NCBI GenBank assembly: GCA_037954325.1
Contig: JBBMNZ010000084.1
Span: forward strand, 124,001 to 188,000
DNA: 64,000 nucleotides
Direction of reading: 5' to 3'
Source of the DNA: Fistularia commersonii
Lineage: Eukaryota > Chordata > Actinopteri > Syngnathiformes > Fistulariidae
The notes below the pieces were generated by a model, which did no database searches, was not told the DNA's origin, and was given only the letters and a program-made list of their open reading frames with translations. Made by a program: the position numbers and the translations under genes. Positions 40,871 to 53,456 of the stretch are shown in pieces (within the stretch, counting starts at the first letter, position 1; each line of letters starts with the position of its first letter).

Positions 40871-43003
40871 CTTGATGAAATTCAAAAGTTATTGCCACTC
40901 CTAATCAAAAATGCTCCAACTCGGTGAGATAAGCAATTTTTGACCCTATGGCTATATCTTTTAAACTTGTAGCTGGATTACAATGAATTTGACATATATT
41001 ATGCAGAATCATGTCCTAAACAACATATTTCAATAGCAGAAACCAGCTTGATGAAATTCAAAAGTTATTGCCACTCCTAATCAAAAACGCTCCAACTCGG
41101 TGAGATAAGCATTTTTTGACCCTATGGCTATATCTTTTAAACTTGTAGCTGGATTACACTCAATTTGACATATATTGTGCAGAATCATTTCCTAAACAAC
41201 ATATTTCAATAGCAGAAACCAGCTTGATGAAATTCAAAAGTTATTGCCACTCCTAATCAAAAACGCTCCAACTCGGTGAGATAAGCACTTTTTGAACGAA
41301 TGGCTATATCTCTTAAACTTGTAGCTGGATTACACTGAATTTGACATATATTATGCAGAATCATGTCCTAAACAACATATTTCAATAGCAGAAACCAGCT
41401 TGATGAAATTCAAAAGTTATTGCCACTCCCAATCAAAAACGCTCCAACTTGGTGAGATAAGCATTTTTTGACCCTATGGCTATATCTTTTAAACTTGTAG
41501 CTGGATTACACTGAATTTGACATATATTGTGCAGAATCACGTCCTAAAAAACATATTTTAATAGCAGAAACCAGCTTGATGAAATTCAAAAGTTAATGCC
41601 ACTCCTAATCAAAAACGCTCCAACTCGGGGAGATAAGCAATTTTTGAGCCTATGGCTATATCTCTTAAACTTGTAGCTGGATTACACTGAATTTGACATA
41701 TATTATGCAGAATCATGTCCTAAACAACATATTTCAATAGCAGAAACCAGCTTGATGAAATTCAAAAGTTATTGCCACTCCTAATCAAAAACGCTCCAAC
41801 TCGGTGAGATAAGCATTTTTTGACCCTATGGCTATATCTTTTGAACCTGTGAAGGGATTACACTAGTTTTGACATATATTGTGCAGAATCATGTCCTAAA
41901 CAACATATTTCAATAGCAGAAACCAGCTTGATGAAATTCAAAAGTTATTGCCACTCCTAATCAAAAACGCTCCAACTCGGTGAGATAAGCACTTTTTGAA
42001 CGAATGGCTATATCTTTTGAACCTGTGAAGGGATTACACTAGTTTTGACATATATTATGCAGAATCATGTCCTAAACAACATATTTCAATAGCAGAAACC
42101 AGCTTGATGAAATTCAAAAGTTAATGCCACTCCTAATCAAAAACGCTCCAACTCGGTGAGATAAGCACTTTTTGAACGAATGGCTATATCTTTTGAACCT
42201 GTGAAGGGATTACACTAGTTTTGACATATATTATGCAGAATCATGTCCTAAACAACATATTTCAATAGCAGAAACCAGCTTGATGAAATTCAAAAGTTAT
42301 TGCCACTCCTAATCAAAAACGCTCCAACTCTGTGAGATAAGCATTTTTTGACCCTATGGCTATATCTTTTAAACTTGTAGCTGGATTACACTGAATTTGA
42401 CATATATTGTGCAGAATCATGTCCTAAACAACATATTTCAATAGCAGAAACCAGCTTGATGAAATTCAAAAGTTATTGCCACTCCTAATCAAAAACGCTC
42501 CAACTCGGTGAGATAAGCATTTTTTGACCCTATGGCTATATCTTTTAAACTTGTAGCTGGATTACACTGAATTTGACATATATTGTGCAGAATCATGTCC
42601 TAAACAACATATTTCAATAGCAGAAACCAGCTTGATGAAATTCAAAAGTTATTGCCACTCCTAATCAAAAACGCTCCAACTCGGTGAGATAAGCACTTTT
42701 TGAACGAATGGCTATATCTTTTGAACCTGTGAAGGCATTACACTAGTTTTGACATATATTGTGCAGAATCATGTCCTAAACAACATATTTCAACAGCAGA
42801 AACCAGCTTGATGAAATTCAAAAGTTATTGCCACTCCTAATCAAAAACGCTCCAACTCGATGAGATAAGCATTTTTTGACCCTATGGCTATATCTTTTAA
42901 ACTTGTAACTGGATTACACTGAATTTGACATATATTGTGCAGAATCACGTCCTAAACAACATATTTCAATAGCAGAAACCAGCTTGATGAAATTCAAAAG
43001 TTA

Positions 43004-43192
43004 TTGCCACTCCTAATCAAAAACGCTCCAACTCGGGGAGATAAGCAATTTTTGACCCTATGGCTATATCTCTTAAACTTGTGGCTGGATTACACTGAAT
43101 TTGACATATATTATGCAGAATCATGTCCTAAACAACATATTTCAATAGCAGAAACCTGCTTGATGAAATTCAAAAGTTATTGCCACTCATAA
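43004..43192 (+). other. Chance open frame across a D monomer, not a gene
   Basis: This is the only open frame of notable length (62 codons, beginning at TTG). It exists because the monomer combines two changes: cggggag replaces cggtgag, removing a TGA, and 'cttgtggctgg' replaces 'cttgtagctgg' near 43083, removing a TAG. It ends at the TAA in 'cactcataatc'. The predicted peptide is simply translated satellite, has no start ATG, and has no domain I recognise. The neighbouring monomers read in this frame contain stops. Confidence 0.9.
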
Positions 43193-43755
43193 TCAAAAAC
43201 GCTCCATCTCGGTGAGATAAGCATTTTTTGACCCTATGGCTATATCTTTTGAACCTGTGAAGGGATTACACTAGTTTTGACATATATTGTGCAGAATCAT
43301 GTCCTAAACAACATATTTCAATAGCAGAAACCAGCTTGATGAAATTCAAAAGTTATTGCCACTCCTAATCAAAAACGCTCCAACTCGGTGAGATAAGCAT
43401 TTTTTGACCCTATGGCTATATCTTTTAAACTTGTAGCTGGATTACACTGAATTTGACATATATTGTGCAGAATCATGTCCTAAACAACATATTTCAATAG
43501 CAGAAACCAGCTTGATGAAATTCAAAAGTTATTGCCACTCCTAATCAAAAACGCTCCAACTCTGTGAGATAAGCATTTTTTGACCCTATGGCTATATCTT
43601 TTAAACTTGTAGCTGGATTACACTGAATTTGACATATATTGTGCAGAATCATGTCCTAAACAACATATTTCAATAGCAGAAACCAGCTTGATGAAATTCA
43701 AAAGTTATTGCCACTCCTAATCAAAAACGCTCCAACTCGGTGAGATAAGCATTTT

Positions 43756-44872
43756 TTGACCCTATGGCTATATCTCTTAAACTTGTAGCTGGATTACACT
43801 GAATTTGACATATATTGTGCAGAATCATGTCCTAAACAACATATTTCAATAGCAGAAACCAGCTTGATGAAATTCAAAAGTTATTGCCACTCATAATAAA
43901 AAACGCTCCAACTCGGTGAGATAAGCACTTTTTGAACGAATGGCTATATCTTTTGAACCTGTGAAGGGATTACACTAGTTTTGACATATATTGTGCAGAA
44001 TCATGTCCTAAACAACATATTTCAACAGCAGAAACCAGCTTGATGAAATTCAAAAGTTATTGCCACTCCTAATCAAAAACGCTCAAACTCGATGAGATAA
44101 GCATTTTTTGACCCTATGGCTATATCTTTTAAACTTGTAGCTGGATTACACTGAATTTGACATATATTGTGCAGAATCACGTCCTAAACAACATATTTCA
44201 ATAGCAGAAACCAGCTTGATGAAATTCAAAAGTTATTGCCACTCCTAATCAAAAACGCTCCAACTCGGGGAGATAAGCAATTTTTGACCCTATGGCTATA
44301 TCTCTTAAACTTGTAGCTGGATTACACTGAATTTGACATATATTGTGCAGAATCATGTCCTAAACAACATATTTCAATAGCAGAAACCAGCTTGATGAAA
44401 TTCAAAAGTTATTGCCACTCATAATAAAAAACGCTCCAACTCGGTGAGATAAGCACTTTTTGAACGAATGGCTATATCTTTTGAACCTGTGAAGGGATTA
44501 CACTAGTTTTGACATATATTGTGCAGAATCATGTCCTAAACAACATATTTCAACAGCAGAAACCAGCTTGATGAAATTCAAAAGTTATTGCCACTCCTAA
44601 TCAAAAACGCTCAAACTCGATGAGATAAGCATTTTTTGACCCTATGGCTATATCTTTTAAACTTGTAGCTGGATTACACTGAATTTGACATATATTGTGC
44701 AGAATCACGTCCTAAACAACATATTTCAATAGCAGAAACCAGCTTGATGAAATTCAAAAGTTATTGCCACTCCTAATCAAAAACGCTCCAACTCGGGGAG
44801 ATAAGCAATTTTTGACCCTATGGCTATATCTCTTAAACTTGTAGCTGGATTACACTGAATTTGACATATATT
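43756..44872 (+). repeat. Three-monomer (528-bp) tandem duplication
   Basis: 'tcataataaa' is at 43891 and 44419, and 'gctcaaactcgatg' near 44081 and 44609, both 528 bp apart. The copies are bounded on the left by cggtga with gcatttttt against cgggga with gcaattttt (near 43741/44269), and on the right by attgtgcag against attatgcag (near 44341/44869). No difference was seen between the copies. Confidence 0.88.
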
Positions 44873-45599
44873 ATGCAGAATCATGTCCTAAACAACATAT
44901 TTCAATAGCAGAAACCTGCTTGATGAAATTCAAAAGTTATTGCCACTCATAATCAAAAACGCTCCATCTCGGTGAGATAAGCATTTTTTGACCCTATGGC
45001 TATATCTTTTGAACCTGTGAAGGGATTACACTAGTTTTGACATATATTGTGCAGAATCATGTCCTAAACAACATATTTCAATAGCAGAAACCAGCTTGAT
45101 GAAATTCAAAAGTTATTGCCACTCCTAATCAAAAACGCTCCAACTCGGTGAGATAAGCACTTTTTGAACGAATGGCTATATCTTTTGAACCTGTGAAGGG
45201 ATTACACTAGTTTTGACATATATTATGCAGAATCATGTCCTAAACAACATATTTCAATAGCAGAAACCAGCTTGATGAAATTCAAAAGTTATTGCCACTC
45301 CTAATCAAAAACGCTCCAACTCGATGAGATAAGCATTTTTTGACCCTATGGCTATATCTTTTAAACTTGTAGCTGGATTACACTGGATTTGACATATATT
45401 GTGCAGAATCACGTTCTAAACAACATATTTCAATAGCAGAAACCAGCTTGATGAAATTCAAAAGTTATTGCCACTCCTAATCAAAAACGCTCCAACTCGG
45501 GGAGATAAGCAATTTTTGACCCTATGGCTATATCTCTTAAACTTGTAGCTGGATTACACTGAATTTGACATATATTATGCAGAATCATGTCCTAAACAA

Positions 45600-48500
45600 C
45601 ATATTTCAATAGCAAAAACCTGCTTGATGAAATTCAAAAGTTATTGCCACTCCTAATCAAAAACGCTCCATCTCGGTGAGATAAGCATTTTTTGACCCTA
45701 TGGCTATATCTTTTGAACCTGTGAAGGGATTACACTAGTTTTGACATATATTGTGCAGAATCATGTCCTAAACAACATATTTCAATAGCAGAAACCAGCT
45801 TGATGAAATTCAAAAGTTATTGCCACTCCTAATCAAAAACGCTCCAACTCGGTGAGATAAGCACTTTTTGAACGAATGGCTATATCTTTTGAACCTGTGA
45901 AGGGATTACACTAGTTTTGACATATATTATGCAGAATCATGTCCTAAACAACATATTTCAATAGCAGAAACCAGCTTGATGAAATTCAAAAGTTATTGCC
46001 ACTCCTAATCAAAAACGCTCCAACTCGGTGAGATAAGCATTTTTTGACCCTATGGCTATATCTTTTAAACTTGTAGCTGGATTACACTCAATTTGACATA
46101 TATCGTGCAGAATCATGTCCTAAACAAAATATTTCAATAGCAGAAACCAGCTTGATGAAATTCAAAAGTTATTGCCACTCCTAATCAAAAATGCTCCAAC
46201 TAGGGGAGATAAGCAATTTTTGACCCTATGGCTATATCTTTTAAACTTGTAGCTGGATTACACTGAATTTGACATATATTATGCAGAATTAAGTCCTAAA
46301 CAACATATTTCAATAGCAGAAACCACCTTGATGAAATTCAAAAGTTATTGCCACTCCTAATCAAAAACGCTCCAACTCGGTGAGATAAGCATTTTTTGAC
46401 CCTATGGCTATATCTTTTAAACTTGTAGCTGGATTACACTGAATTTGACATATATTGTGCAGAATCATGTCCTAAACAACATATTTCAATAGCAGAAACC
46501 AGCTTGATGAAATTCAAAAGTTATTGCCACTCCTAATCAAAAACGCTCCAACTCAGTGAGATAAGCACTTTTTGAACGAATGGCTATATCTTTTGAACCT
46601 GTGAAGGGATTACACTAGATTTGACATATATTGTGCAGAATCATGTCCTAAACAACATATTTCAATAGCAGAAACCAGCTTGATGAAATTCAAAAGTTAT
46701 TGCCACTCCTAATCAAAAACGCTCCAACTCGGTGTGATAAGCACTTTTTGAACGAATGGCTATATCTTTTGAACCTGTGAAGGGATTACACTAGTTTTGA
46801 CATATATTGTGCAGAATCATGTCCTAAACAACATATTTCAACAGCAGAAACCAGCTTGATGAAATTCAAAAGTTATTGCCACTCCTAATCAAAAACGCTC
46901 CAACTCGGTGAGATAAGCATTTTTTGACCCTATGGCTATATCTTTTAAACTTGTAGCTGGATTACACTGAATTTGACATATATTGTGCAGAATCACGTCC
47001 TAAACAACATATTTCAACAGCAGAAACCAGCTTGATGAAATTCAAAAGTTATTGCCACTCCTAATCAAAAACGCTCCAACTCGGTGAGATAAGCATTTTT
47101 TGACCCTATGGCTATATCTTTTAAACTTGTAGCTGGATTACACTGAATTTGACATATATTGTGCAGAATCACGTCCTAAACAACATATTTCAATAGCAGA
47201 AACCACCTTGATGAAATTCAAAAGTTATTGCCACTCCTAATCAAAAACGCTCCAACTCGGAGGAATAAGCATTTTTTGACCCTATGGCTATATCTTTTAA
47301 ACTTGTAGCTGGATTACACTGAATTTGACATATATTGTGCAGAATCATGTCCTAAACAACATATTTCAATAGCAGAAACCAGCTTGATGAAATTCAAAAG
47401 TTATTGCCACTCCTAATCAAAAACGCTCCAACTCGGTGAGATAAGCACTTTTTGAACGAATGGCTATATCTTTTGAACCTGTGAAGGGATTACACTAGAT
47501 TTGACATATATTGTGCAGAATCATGTCCTAAACAACATATTTCAATAGCAGAAACCAGCTTGATGAAATTCAAAAGTTATTGCCACTCCTAATCAAAAAT
47601 GCTCCAACTCGGGGAGATAAGCAATTTTTGACCCTATGGCTATATCTTTTAAACTTGTAGCTGGATTACAATGAATTTGACATATATTATGCAGAATCAT
47701 GTCCTAAACAACATATTTCAATAGCAGAAACCAGCTTGATGAAATTCAAAAGTTATTGCCACTCCTAATCAAAAACGCTCCAACTCGGTGAGATAAGCAT
47801 TTTTTGACCCTATGGCTATATCTTTTAAACTTGTAGCTGGATTACACTGAATTTGACATATATTGTGCAGACTCATGTCCTAAACAACATATTTCAATAG
47901 CAGAAACCAGCTTGATGAAATTCAAAAGTTATTGCCACTCCTAATCAAAAACGCTCCAACTCGGTGAGATAAGCACTTTTTGAATGAATGGCTATATCTT
48001 TTGAACCTGTGAAGGGATTACATTAGATTTGACATATATTGTGCAGAATCATGTCCTAAACAACATATTTCAATAGCAGAAACCAGCTTGATGAAATTCA
48101 AAAGTTATTGCCACTCCTAATCAAAAACGCTCCAACTCGGTGAGATAAGCACTTTTTGAACGAATGGCTATATCTTTTGAACCTGTGAAGCGATTACACT
48201 AGTTTTGACATATATTATGCAGAATCATGTCCTAAACAACATATTTCAATAGCAGAAACCAGCTTGATGAAATTCAAAAGTTATTGCCACTCCTAATCAA
48301 AAACGCTCCAACTCGGTGAGATAAGCATTTTTTGACCCTATGGCTATATCTTTTAAACTTGTAGCTGGATTACACTGAATTTGACATATATTGTGCAGAA
48401 TCATGTCCTAAACAACATATTTCAATAGCAGAAACCAGCTTGATGAAATTCAAAAGTTATTGCCACTCCTAATCAAAAACGCTCCAACTCTGTGAGATAA

Positions 48501-50580
48501 GCATTTTTTGACCCTATGGCTATATCTTTTAAACTTGTAGCTGGATTACACTGAATTTGACATATATTGTGCAGAATCATGTCCTAAACAACATATTTCA
48601 ATAGCAGAAACCAGCTTGATGAAATTCAAAAGTTATTGCCACTCCTAATCAAAAACGCTCCAACTCGGTGAGATAAGCATTTTTTGACCCTATGGCTATA
48701 TCTTTTAAACTTGTAGCTGGATTACACTGAATTTGACATAAATTGTGCAGAATCATGTCCTAAACAACATATTTCAATAGCAGAAACCAGCTTGATGAAA
48801 TTCAAAAGTTATTGCCACTCCTAATCAAAAACGCTCCAACTCGGTGAGATAAGCACTTTTTGAACGAATGGCTATATCTTTTGAACCTGTGAAGGGATTA
48901 CACTAGTTTTGACATATATTGTGCAGAATCATGTCCTAAACAACATATTTCAACAGCAGAAACCAGCTTGATGAAATTCAAAAGTTATTGCCACTCCTAA
49001 TCAAAAACGCTCCAACTCGATGAGATAAGCATTTTTTGACCCTATGGCTATATCTTTTAAACTTGTAGCTGGATTACACTGAATTTGACATATATTGTGC
49101 AGAATCACGTCCTAAACAACATATTTCAATAGCAGAAACCAGCTTGATGAAATTCAAAAGTTATTGCCACTCCTAATCAAAAACGCTCCAACTCTGTGAG
49201 ATAAGCATTTTTTGACCCTATGGCTATATCTTTTAAACTTGTAGCTGGATTACACTGAATTTGACATATATTGTGCAGAATCATGTCCTAAACAACATAT
49301 TTCAATAGCAGAAACCAGCTTGATGAAATTCAAAAGTTATTGCCACTCCTAATCAAAAACGCTCCAACTCGGTGAGATAAGCACTTTTTGAACGAATGGC
49401 TATATCTTTTGAACCTGTGAAGGGATTACACTAGTTTTGACATATATTGTGCAGAATCATGTCCTAAACAACATATTTCAATAGCAGAAACCAGCTTGAT
49501 GAAATTCAAAAGTTATTGCCACTCCTAATCAAAAACGCTCCAACTCTGTGAGATAAGCATTTTTTGACCCTATGGCTATATCTTTTAAACTTGTAGCTGG
49601 ATTACACTGAATTTGACATATATTGTGCAGAATCATGTCCTAAACAACATATTTCAATAGCAGAAACCTGCTTGATGATATTCAAAAGTTATTGCCACTC
49701 ATAATCAAAAACGCTCCATCTCGGTGAGATAAACATTTTTTGACCCTATGGCTATATCTTTTGAACCTGTGAAGGGATTACACTAGTTTTGACATATATT
49801 GTGCAGAATCATGTCCTAAACAACATATTTCAATAGCAGAAACCAGCTTGATGAAATTCAAAAGTTATTGCCACTCCTAATCAAAAACGCTCCAACTCGG
49901 TGAGATAAGCACTTTTTGAACGAATGGCTATATCTTTTGAACCTGTGAAGGGATTACACTAGTTTTGACATATATTATGCAGAATCATGTCCTAAACAAC
50001 ATATTTCAATAGCAGAAACCAGCTTGATGAAATTCAAAAGTTATTGCCACTCCTAATCAAAAACGCTCCAACTCGGTGAGATAAGCATTTTTTGACCCTA
50101 TGGCTATATCTTTTAAACTTGTAGCTGGATTACACTCAATTTGACATATATCGTGCAGAATCATGTCCTAAACAACATATTTCAATAGCAGAAACCAGCT
50201 TGATGAAATTCAAAAGTTATTGCCACTCCTAATCAAAAATGCTCCAACAAGGGGAGATAAGCAATTTTTGACCCTATGGCTATATCTTTTAAACTTGTAG
50301 CTGGATTACACTGAATTTGACATATATTATGCAGAATTAAGTCCTAAACAACATATTTCAATAGCAGAAACCACCTTGATGAAATTCAAAAGTTATTGCC
50401 ACTCCTAATCAAAAACGCTCCAACTCGGTGAGATAAGCATTTTTTGACCCTATGGCTATATCTTTTAAACTTGTAGCTGGATTACACTGAATTTGACATA
50501 TATTGTGCAGAATCATTTCCTAAACAACATATTTCAATAGCAGAAACCAGCTTGATGAAATTCAAAAGTTATTGCCACTC
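45600..50580 (+). repeat. 23-monomer (4048-bp) duplication
   Basis: Segment about 45600-46530 recurs at about 49648-50580. Markers at 4048 bp are 'cctgcttg' 45619/49667, 'tatcgtgcag' 46101/50149 and 'gaattaagtcc' near 46287/50335. Differences include 'taggggag' against 'aaggggag' (46201/50249) and 'acaaaatatt' near 46125 in one copy only. The order is E, C, C, A with 'actcaattt' and 'tatcgtg', a D-like unit with 'aaaatgctcc', then A with 'ccaccttg'. Confidence 0.82.
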
Positions 50581-51770
50581 CTAATCAAAAACGCTCCAAC
50601 TCGGTGAGATAAGCACTTTTTGAACGAATGGCTATATCTTTTGAACCTGTGAAGCGATTACACTAGTTTTGACATATATTATGCAGAATCATGTCCTAAA
50701 CAACATATTTCAATAGCAGAAACCAGCTTGATGAAATTCAAAAGTTATTGCCACTCCTAATCAAAAACGCTCCAATTCGGTGAGATAAGCATTTTTTGAC
50801 CCTATGGCTATATCTTTTAAACTTGTAGCTGGATTACACTGAATTTGACATATATTGTGCAGAATCATGTCCTAAACAACATATTTCAATAGCAGAAACC
50901 AGCTTGATGAAATTCAAAAGTTATTGCCACTCCTAATCAAAAACGATCCAACTCTGTGAGATAAGCATTTTTTGACCCTATGGCTATATCTTTTAAACTT
51001 GTAGCTGGATTACACTGAATTTGACATATATTGTGCAGAATCATGTCCTAAACAACATATTTCAATAGCAGAAACCAGCTTGATGAAATTCAAAAGTTAT
51101 TGCCACTCCTAATCAAAAACGCTCCAACTCGGTGAGATAAGCATTTTTTGACCCTATGGCTATATCTTTTAAACTTGTAGCTGGATTACACTGAATTTGA
51201 CATAAATTGTGCAGAATCATGTCCTAAACAACATATTTCAATAGCAGAAACCAGCTTGATGAAATTCAAAAGTTATTGCCACTCCTAATCAAAAACGCTC
51301 CAACTCGGTGAGATAAGCACTTTTTGAACGAATGGCTATATCTTTTGAACCTGTGAAGGGATTACACTAGTTTTGACATATATTGTGCAGAATCATGTCC
51401 TAAACAACATATTTCAACAGCAGAAACCAGCTTGATGAAATTCAAAAGTTATTGCCACTCCTAATCAAAAACGCTCCAACTCGATGAGATAAGCATTTTT
51501 TGACCCTATGGCTATATCTTTTAAACTTGTAGCTGGATTACACTGAATTTGACATATATTGTGCAGAATCACGTCCTAAACAACATATTTCAATAGCAGA
51601 AACTAGCTTGATGAAATTCAAAAGTTATTGCCACTCCTAATCAAAAACGCTCCAACTCTGTGAGATAAGCATTTTTTGACCCTATGGCTATATCTTTTAA
51701 ACTTGTAGCTGGATTACACTGAATTTGACATATATTGTGCAGAATCATGTCCTAAACAACATATTTCAAT
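48060..51770 (+). repeat. 14-monomer (2464-bp) duplication
   Basis: Segment about 48060-49300 recurs at about 50530-51770. Markers at 2464 bp are 'aagcgatta' 48188/50652, 'cataaattg' 48737/51201, 'actctgtgag' near 48487/50951, and 'cgatgag' near 49018/51482. The right copy alone has 'aacgatcca' near 50942 and 'aactagc' near 51601. Confidence 0.83.
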
Positions 51771-53456
51771 AGCAGAAACCAGCTTGATGAAATTCAAAAG
51801 TTATTGCCACTCCTAATCAAAAACGCTCCAACTCGGTGAGATAAGCATTTTTTGACCCTATGGCTATATCTTTTAAACTTGTAGCTGGATTACACTGAAT
51901 TTGACATATATTGTGCAGAATCATGTCCTAAACAACATATTTCAATAGCAGAAACCAGCTTGATGAAATTCAAAAGTTATTGCCACTCCTAATCAAAAAC
52001 GCTCCAACTCGGTGAGATAAGCACTTTTTGAACGAATGGCTATATCTTTTGAACCTGTGAAGGGATTACAATAGTTTTGACATATATTGTGCAGAATCAT
52101 GTCCTAAACAACATATTTCAACAGCAGAAACCAGCTTGATGAAATTCAAAAGTTATTGCCACTCCTAATCAAAAACGCTCCAACTCTGTGAGATAAGCAT
52201 TTTTTGACCCTATGGCTATATCTTTTAAACTTGTAGCTGGATTACACTGAATTTGACATATATTGTGCAGAATCACGTCCTAAACAACATATTTCAATAG
52301 CAGAAACCAGCTTGATGAAATTCAAAAGTTATTGCCACTCCTAATCAAAAACGCTCCAACTCGGGGAGATAAGCAATTTTTGACCCTATGGCTATATCTC
52401 TTAAACTTGTAGCTGGATTACACTGAATTTGACATATATTATGCAGAATCATGTCCTAAACAACATATTTCAATAGCAGAAACCTGCTTGATGATATTCA
52501 AAAGTTATTGCCACTCATAATCAAAAACGCTCCATCTCGGTGAGATAAGCATTTTTTGACCCTATGGCTATATCTTTTGAACCTGTGAAGGGATTACACT
52601 AGTTTTGACATATATTGTGCAGAATCATGTCCTAAACAACATATTTCAATAGCAGAAACCAGCTTGATGAAATTCAAAAGTTATTGCCACTCCTAATCAA
52701 AAACGCTCCAACTCGGTGAGATAAGCACTTTTTGAACGAATGGCTATATCTTTTGAACCTGTGAAGGGATTACACTAGTTTTGACATATATTATGCAGAA
52801 TCATGTCCTAAACAACATATTTCAATAGCAGAAACCAGCTTGATGAAATTCAAAAGTTATTGCCACTCCTAATCAAAAACGCTCCAACTCGGTGAGATAA
52901 GCATTTTTTGACCCTATGGCTATATCTTTTAAACTTGTAGCTGGATTACACTCAATTTGACATATATCGTGCAGAATCATGTCCTAAACAACATATTTCA
53001 ATAGCAGAAACCAGCTTGATGAAATTCAAAAGTTATTGCCACTCCTAATCAAAAATGCTCCAACAAGGGGAGATAAGCAATTTTTGACCCTATGGCTATA
53101 TCTTTTAAACTTGTAGCTGGATTACACTGAATTTGACATATATTATGCAGAATTAAGTCCTAAACAACATATTTCAATAGCAGAAACCACCTTGATGAAA
53201 TTCAAAAGTTATTGCCACTCCTAATCAAAAACGCTCCAACTCGGTGAGATAAGCATTTTTTGACCCTATGGCTATATCTTTTAAACTTGTAGCTGGATTA
53301 CACTGAATTTGACATATATTGTGCAGAATCATGTCCTAAACAACATATTTCAATAGCAGAAACCAGCTTGATGAAATTCAAAAGTTATTGCCACTCCTAA
53401 TCAAAAACGCTCCAACTCGGTGAGATAAGCACTTTTTGATCGAATGGCTATATCTT
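49640..53456 (+). repeat. 16-monomer (2816-bp) duplication
   Basis: Segment about 49640-50640 recurs at about 52456-53456. Markers at 2816 bp are 'cttgatgata' 49671/52487, 'caacaagg' 50245/53061 and 'tatcgtg' 50149/52965. The 'ttgatcgaat' near 53438 occurs in the right copy and its later duplicate (57838) but not in the left, so it arose between the two events. Confidence 0.84.

Noticed and set aside
43004..43192. Open reading frame of 62 codons as a protein gene
   Set aside because: It starts at TTG, is translated satellite, and depends on two coincident stop-removing substitutions (cgggga and gtggctgg). Other monomers carry TGA, TAG and TAA in this frame, and there is no sign of selection for coding.
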